NCBI GenBank assembly: GCA_016710625.1
Contig: JADJVK010000053.1
Location: forward strand, 329,660-393,659
Direction: 5' to 3'
DNA from: Saprospiraceae bacterium
GTDB lineage: Bacteria; Bacteroidota; Bacteroidia; Chitinophagales; Saprospiraceae
Length of the DNA: 64,000 nt
Under the pieces are notes generated by a model. It did not search any database. It saw only the letters and a program-made list of their open reading frames with translations, and had not been told where the DNA came from. Made by a program: the position numbers and the translations under genes. This document shows positions 60,737-64,000 of this stretch, piece after piece. Each line of letters opens with the position of its first letter. Position 1 is the first letter of the stretch.

Positions 60737-61577
60737 TTATAGGATTTAATAGTTATCGAATTTTGGTTATGCATTTGGTTTGGAGTTAGATAATTACAAG
60801 AATAATGGGGTCTTTTTTCATTATAAATCTCAATACTTTCCTTTACTATTTTTCTCATTACTACTAATTCTAAATTGTAGTTTTCTAATAGAAATTCATT
60901 TTTAATAACTCCATTTATTCGCTCCGCAATAGCATTGGAGTATGGGTCGTATCGCTCTGTCATACTGCAAAGAATTTTATTTTTATTTAATATTTCTTGG
61001 TAATCATTTGAGCAATATTGAATCCCTTTATCGGAGTGATGGATTAATTTTTCTGTTTTGTATTTTCTACTTTTTATGGCCATGAGCAAGGCTTGAATAC
61101 TACTTGTTGTATTGAGGTTATTTGATACATAATAACCAACTATTTTTTTAGAATAAGCATCTGTAATCAAACTTAAATACATATGATTTGACCTCGTCCC
61201 TAAGTAGGTAATGTCTGATACCCATACTTGCTCTGGTCGCTTAAGCTCTATATCTTGAATTAAATCTTTATGTTTTTGGAATCTATGATGGGTATTTGTT
61301 GTGATAATATAACTGTTTGGGGGTTATCAATAGATGATTGCACCTAGAATTTGAAATAGCTTATCTCTTCCAATATTTAACTTTACAAGCTTTGGTTCGA
61401 GTATGTGATAAAGTTTTCGAGTACCTAGTCTTGGCATTTTTAACCTAATTTCCCTTATCATAGATATTACTTGTTCCACTTTTAATTCATTCCTTTTTTT
61501 AGCCTCTATTTTCCTATAATAAACCTGCCTATTAATCCCGAACAATCTACAAGTATTGACAATACTGTCGTTATATT

Positions 61578-61988
61578 TTACTTTGTATTCCCTGATTGTT
61601 CGGGTAAGGAGTTTTTTCTAATCGGAATTTTATACTCCTTTTCTGCAATATCTATCATCATATCAAATATGATTGCTTTCTTGTCCGTATTTTCTATTTG
61701 CTTCTCTAAAAAATTCTTTTGCTTCTCAAGCAACTTTACCTTCTGTTCAAGTTCTAAAATACGTTGTTCTGGACCTAGGCATATGGTTGTGGATTTTTGA
61801 TTTATTATCCAGTCAAAGTTACCATATTTTCGCAACCAATTCCAAAATCGTTGCATGAGATTGTATCCATATTTCCTTAACCCCACCATTAATATTGAGT
61901 TCTCCTCTTTCAATTTCTCTAACAATCCCAACTTAAATGAAGCTAGTCCTTTTGCGTTCTTTAATGTGCTGATTAATTCTTGCTGCAT
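61578..61988 (-). CDS. IS3 transposase OrfA
   Basis: 136 residues from ATG 61988. A helix-turn-helix-like stretch (RKYGYNLMQRFWNWLRKYG) is followed by a leucine-type coiled coil (RILELEQKVKLLEKQKNFLE) and the usual DKKAIIFDMMIDIAEKEYKI end. In this family OrfA binds the IS ends; the OrfAB fusion, made by ribosome slippage at 61611-61617, is the transposase. OrfA continues 11 codons after the slip site. Confidence 0.83.
   Translation of the reverse strand: MQQELISTLKNAKGLASFKLGLLEKLKEENSILMVGLRKYGYNLMQRFWNWLRKYGNFDWIINQKSTTICLGPEQRILELEQKVKLLEKQKNFLEKQIENTDKKAIIFDMMIDIAEKEYKIPIRKNSLPEQSGNTK
61611..61617 (-). promoter_or_regulatory. Programmed -1 frameshift site (A-AAA-AAC)
   Basis: On the minus strand the orfA codons AGA AAA AAC contain the heptamer A AAA AAC. 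Moving back one base joins orfA to the orfB frame, which is open from here through TRTIREYKVKY. The position fits IS3 elements. Confidence 0.75.
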
Positions 61989-62002
61989 ATTGATACATTT
62001 TT

Positions 62003-62027
62003 AGTGTATCTATTTTAGGACTAGACA
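62003..62027. repeat. IS3 left terminal repeat (orfA end)
   Basis: Reads TGTCTAGTCCTAAAATAGAT inward from 62027; pairs with the repeat at 60647. Confidence 0.8.
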
Positions 62028-62030
62028 TTA
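62028..62030. repeat. Target-site duplication TTA (right copy)
   Basis: Matches the TTA at 60644-60646 at the other IS end. Confidence 0.6.
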
Positions 62031-62037
62031 TTTCAAC

Positions 62038-62077
62038 AAAAAAATAGGCTGTCAGATACTGGCAGCCTATTTTTTTA
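62038..62077. terminator. Bidirectional terminator stranded beyond the IS
   Basis: AAAAAAATAGGCTG(T)C pairs with GGCAGCCTATTTTTTT around AGATACT. With the IS removed it would lie about 16 bases after the EGF-like lipoprotein's stop and face the convergent broken gene at 62075, so it is probably the shared native terminator. Confidence 0.82.
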
Positions 62078-62561
62078 TCTATAAGAAGTTCTATTTTCCT
62101 CCTCCACCTCTTTTAGTGGATTTGCATTTTTAACTTCTTGAACTTTTGGTGGCTCTACATTTGCAGGAAGTCGTATTTTTGTTTCCCCTCTTTTCAATGG
62201 GTCTGCGTCTTCTTCATTTTCCATATGGCTTGGAGCTGGAGTTAGGTGCTGGAGCTGGTGTTGGCTTCACAGCTTTGGGTGTTGTTTTAGGAGCTGGTTC
62301 CTTTGGCTTTTCGCCGGAGCTGGTGCAACAGTTTTAGGATTTTTGCTGAATGCTTACTCTTGCGGTAAACAGCTATCATTTGATCAGTCATAGCTCTTGC
62401 TTTTGCATCCACCATCACGTCGTTCTGCTGTTTTCTTTGAGATAAACTCATCAACTCTAGTTTTGATGGTTTTTCTATAGACGCTTTTGTTCTTCTAATG
62501 ATTTTAGTCAGATGAAGTAAGGGAAAAGAAAGCAATAATTTAATACTGCCAACCCTAACAT
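62075..62561 (-). pseudogene. Membrane-anchored Pro/Ala-rich protein, frameshifted
   Basis: No single frame covers this stretch, but joining frames gives a plausible chain. From ATG 62561 it begins with a hydrophobic helix (MLGLAVLNYCFLFPYFI), then a helical charged part (RKQQNDVMVDAKARAMTDQM), a Pro/Ala/Lys linker (PKTVAPAPAK, PAPKTTPKAVKPTPAPAP) and an acidic end (MENEEDADPLKRGETKIR ... EVEEENRTSYR, stop 62075). Four changes are needed, each the addition of one or two bases in a run of A or G (for example near 62513, 62334 and 62308). Function unknown. The lipoprotein gene at 62633 is upstream on the same strand. Confidence 0.55.
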
Positions 62562-62632
62562 AGCACATTTTTTTTATGATAATTTAAGTTTTAATTCTTT
62601 TGAAATAAAATGATTAAAATTCTGATTACAAA

Positions 62633-62887
62633 TTATTGTACAGCTGGAGTGTTTTGAGCAGCATTAATAGCTTCTTGAACTAAAGCATCTGCCTTAGCTT
62701 TCACTTTTGTGTCCATGTTGGTCGTACATTCTTTATCCAACTGTGCACCTAATGTTTCGATTTGCTTTGCATATCCCTCATCAATCTTTTTGTTCATCTC
62801 AGCTTCAGTCATTAATTTTGGACCGCAGCTAGAGAAAAGAGCAGCAAATGCAAAAATTGCTACAATCCTTTGAGCATTCTTTTTCAT
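62633..62887 (-). CDS. Small lipoprotein of unknown function
   Basis: 84 residues. The lipoprotein signal is FAALFSSC (Cys21), followed by a highly helical, charged mature chain (EAEMNKKIDEGYAKQIETL) with a second Cys in DKECTTNMD. No family is recognised. It is intact although the genes on both sides are frameshifted, and lies between the two on the same strand, so all three may form an operon. Confidence 0.7.
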   Translation of the reverse strand: MKKNAQRIVAIFAFAALFSSCGPKLMTEAEMNKKIDEGYAKQIETLGAQLDKECTTNMDTKVKAKADALVQEAINAAQNTPAVQ

Positions 62888-63143
62888 TTTTTAAATAGCT
62901 TTTTTGTTAAAAAATATTATTCAATATAACGTAGAAGATAGTACAAGTTTGGTATTTACTGAACCAGCTTCCTAAAATTATTTCAATTTTTAGTTTTGAC
63001 GTAATTTTTGAAATGTATCTGATGGATTTGAAATTATCATATTAAGTGGTAGTTTTCACTTCGCTCTGTTGTAGATATTTCTCTAATATTTTTTGACTTT
63101 AGTTATAATTATTGCAAATTCGTCAGAAATTGATTAACTAAAC

Positions 63144-63968
63144 TTACTTGATGAATACCACATTGTCGGACTCTAAATTATTGTTAATTAGATAATTATC
63201 AACATTGCTAATGGGAACTAAATTCCCATCTTTTTCAATTATATATATGATTAGGACCAAATGTTTAATAATGCATTGAGGGCATCTACATGGGTTTCAT
63301 TTTTCTTTTAGGCTCTAAATATTCCATCACAATGAAAGTGGTTTGAAAATAGCTCAAACCTCCATTTATTACATATATTCTGCACCTCCACGTCAATTTT
63401 AATAATTTTGGAGTTTAAGATTCTGTGAGAGTTATCTTATCTATTGTCGTACATTTACTTCAACTTTGGTTGGAGGCGTATTTTATATGAGATTCCTTTT
63501 CAAACTGGGTAATATCTGTAGAATTATATTCAGAATGCAAATTGGGAAACTCATAAAGACGATGTTGTCTTCTGAATTTGAAATTGCCTTTTAAGAAACA
63601 TTAATATTTTAGCAGGCTCTGTATGTTTGATTGAGTAATTGAAAACTTTTTGATGTGGGCTCAAAAGGAAATAGCAGCCCGTTCTCTCCATTTAATTTCG
63701 GAAGGCTAACTTTGGCGTAAAGTAGCCATAATGTGCTCCGATGTCTAAAACTTATCATTCTTCTTTAGGTTTTTAATCAAAATAAAAGCAAGTCTGATTT
63801 CAGAAGAATGGGATTTCCCTCCAGTTAAATAGATGTCAGTGGAAACGGTAAAACCAACCTTCATTTTTACCAAAAACAGGTAAAGTATCTACCCTTTTCC
63901 ATTTTTGTTTGGGATAAATATATTCTTTGAAAAATTGCTTTAATATACTTTAAAGGGTTATTCAACAT
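63144..63968 (-). pseudogene. FkbM-family methyltransferase, frameshifted many times
   Basis: Reading across frames from ATG 63968 gives MLNNPLKYIKAIFQRIYL, VFGKNEGWFYRF, STDIYLTGGKSHSSEIRLAF, then DIGAHYGYF (the SAM motif), ENGLLFPFEPTSKSFQLLNQ, LYEFPNLHSEYNSTD, IDVEGAEYM, VMEYLEPKR and EKDGNLVPISNVDNYLINNN, with a stop at 63144. This order is that of FkbM methyltransferases, often used on sugars or lipids. At least six frame changes are needed, nearly all explained by one missing base in a homopolymer run (for example TTTT for TTTTT near 63747, GG for GGG near 63385). Whether the gene is truly broken is doubtful. Confidence 0.7.
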
Positions 63969-64000
63969 ACGTCTAACTTTTGAGGTAGTTAGCAATTAAT

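Larger units (their letters stand above)
60697..61617 (-). pseudogene. IS3 transposase OrfB (DDE integrase), interrupted by stops
   Basis: Read through the -1 slip, the chain runs KKLLTRTIREYKVKY ... GINRQVYYRKIEAKKRN, a helix-turn-helix segment, then the rve core. DDE residues: Asp in WVSDITYL, Asp in HHSDKGIQYC, Glu in NAIAERINGV. Near 61318-61340 the frame meets TGA and TAA. Restoring one A in GCAATC and two A in ATAACCCC gives LGANHLLIKPPNSYIITT, an ordinary OrfB sequence, with no change to the frame on either side. It is therefore broken as written, by deletion in A-runs, whether real or a sequencing error. Confidence 0.8.
60647..62027 (-). mobile_element. IS3-family insertion sequence, about 1.38 kb
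   Basis: Both ends read TG...AGTCCTAAA and mirror each other. Transposase genes run on the minus strand: orfA (61578-61988), then orfB in the -1 frame with DDE integrase motifs, joined by an A-AAA-AAC slip site. A TTA target duplication flanks it, so it looks like a recent, whole insertion, placed ten bases behind the EGF-like lipoprotein gene. The orfB frame is damaged by two short deletions, so activity depends on whether these are real. Confidence 0.88.

Noticed and set aside
61578..61620. Early stop of OrfA taken as a broken gene
   Set aside because: OrfA ends just after a classical A-AAA-AAC slip site, as IS3 elements do; only OrfB shows damage.
62146..62337. 63-codon frame on the plus strand with Gly/Ala-rich end
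   Set aside because: It is the opposite strand of the Pro/Ala linker in the frameshifted gene; the minus-strand reading gives a better protein.
1..64000. CRISPR arrays, prophage, toxin or antibiotic clusters
   Set aside because: No repeat-spacer pattern, phage structural genes, integrase other than the IS, or large biosynthetic enzymes were seen on either strand.

Overview
The window looks like chromosomal DNA of an uncultured or little-studied member of the Bacteroidota, probably the Saprospiria/Chitinophagia side. The base composition is AT-rich, and -7 boxes of the TAnnTTTG type (TAACTTTG, TATATTTG, TATCTTTA) stand a short way upstream of many genes. Lineage markers are type IX secretion (T9SS) sorting domains of both kinds, a SprE/PorW lipoprotein, a PorE-like OmpA protein, a PorV/PorQ-family barrel, DUF2851, DUF6029, Omp28 and DUF6427 proteins, a GH3/beta-lactamase fusion, and menaquinone synthesis through futalosine (MqnC). 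I see no prophage, CRISPR array, defence island or antibiotic-type gene cluster.

Layout. 1-6024: secretion and envelope genes (end of a T9SS cargo, a SprB-repeat protein with a CHU_C end, LptC, a PorE-like protein). 6135-9101: GH3/beta-lactamase fusion, followed by a tRNA with CAT anticodon. 9294-14772: a small orphan, a Uma2 nuclease-like protein, a minus-strand operon (split transketolase, fatty-acid hydroxylase, Cys/Met PLP enzyme) and a lipoprotein. 14937-24940: a 2-hydroxyacid dehydrogenase, then a TonB receptor, a giant secreted protein and a PorV-like barrel. 25063-40608: housekeeping and envelope genes (greA, HIT, DUF2851/Omp28/DUF6029, TlpA-like, ahcY, a flippase-like protein, endonuclease/exonuclease, two rhomboids, mutL, a sugar nucleotidyltransferase, yidD). 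40610-48808: a tiny lipoprotein, a glycosyltransferase, an M23 peptidase and the SprE-TPR-response regulator-RidA run. 48929-57370: mqnC, membrane proteins, purQ, gyrB, a CDGSH protein, a peroxiredoxin and rsmG. 57371-58171: the only long gene-free stretch, with several near-consensus DnaA boxes and a terminator. 58172-60636: a TPR lipoprotein, a DUF937 protein and an EGF-like lipoprotein.

From 60.6 kb to the end the character changes. A complete IS3-family element (60647-62027, imperfect terminal repeats, TTA target duplication, programmed -1 frameshift site) lies between the EGF-like lipoprotein gene and its probable original terminator. Beyond it, and inside the IS orfB, genes are broken by many small frameshifts. 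Nearly all of those I could work through can be explained by one or two missing bases in a homopolymer run. Allowing for them, an FkbM-type methyltransferase (63144-63968) and a membrane-anchored Pro/Ala-rich protein (62075-62561) can be read. Because the preceding 60 kb shows no such damage, I favour a low-quality contig end over biological decay.

The genes suggest a gliding or surface-active, protein-secreting, respiring heterotroph: secreted adhesins and cargo leave by T9SS, with LptC supporting the outer membrane and the TonB receptor, PorV-like barrel and Omp28/DUF6029 proteins building it. No single gene set here is clearly a new system. The best candidates for a closer look are the TonB receptor/giant protein/PorV trio, the response regulator attached to SprE, the gene-free stretch after rsmG, and two genes of about 40 residues near 39.5 and 40.7 kb.
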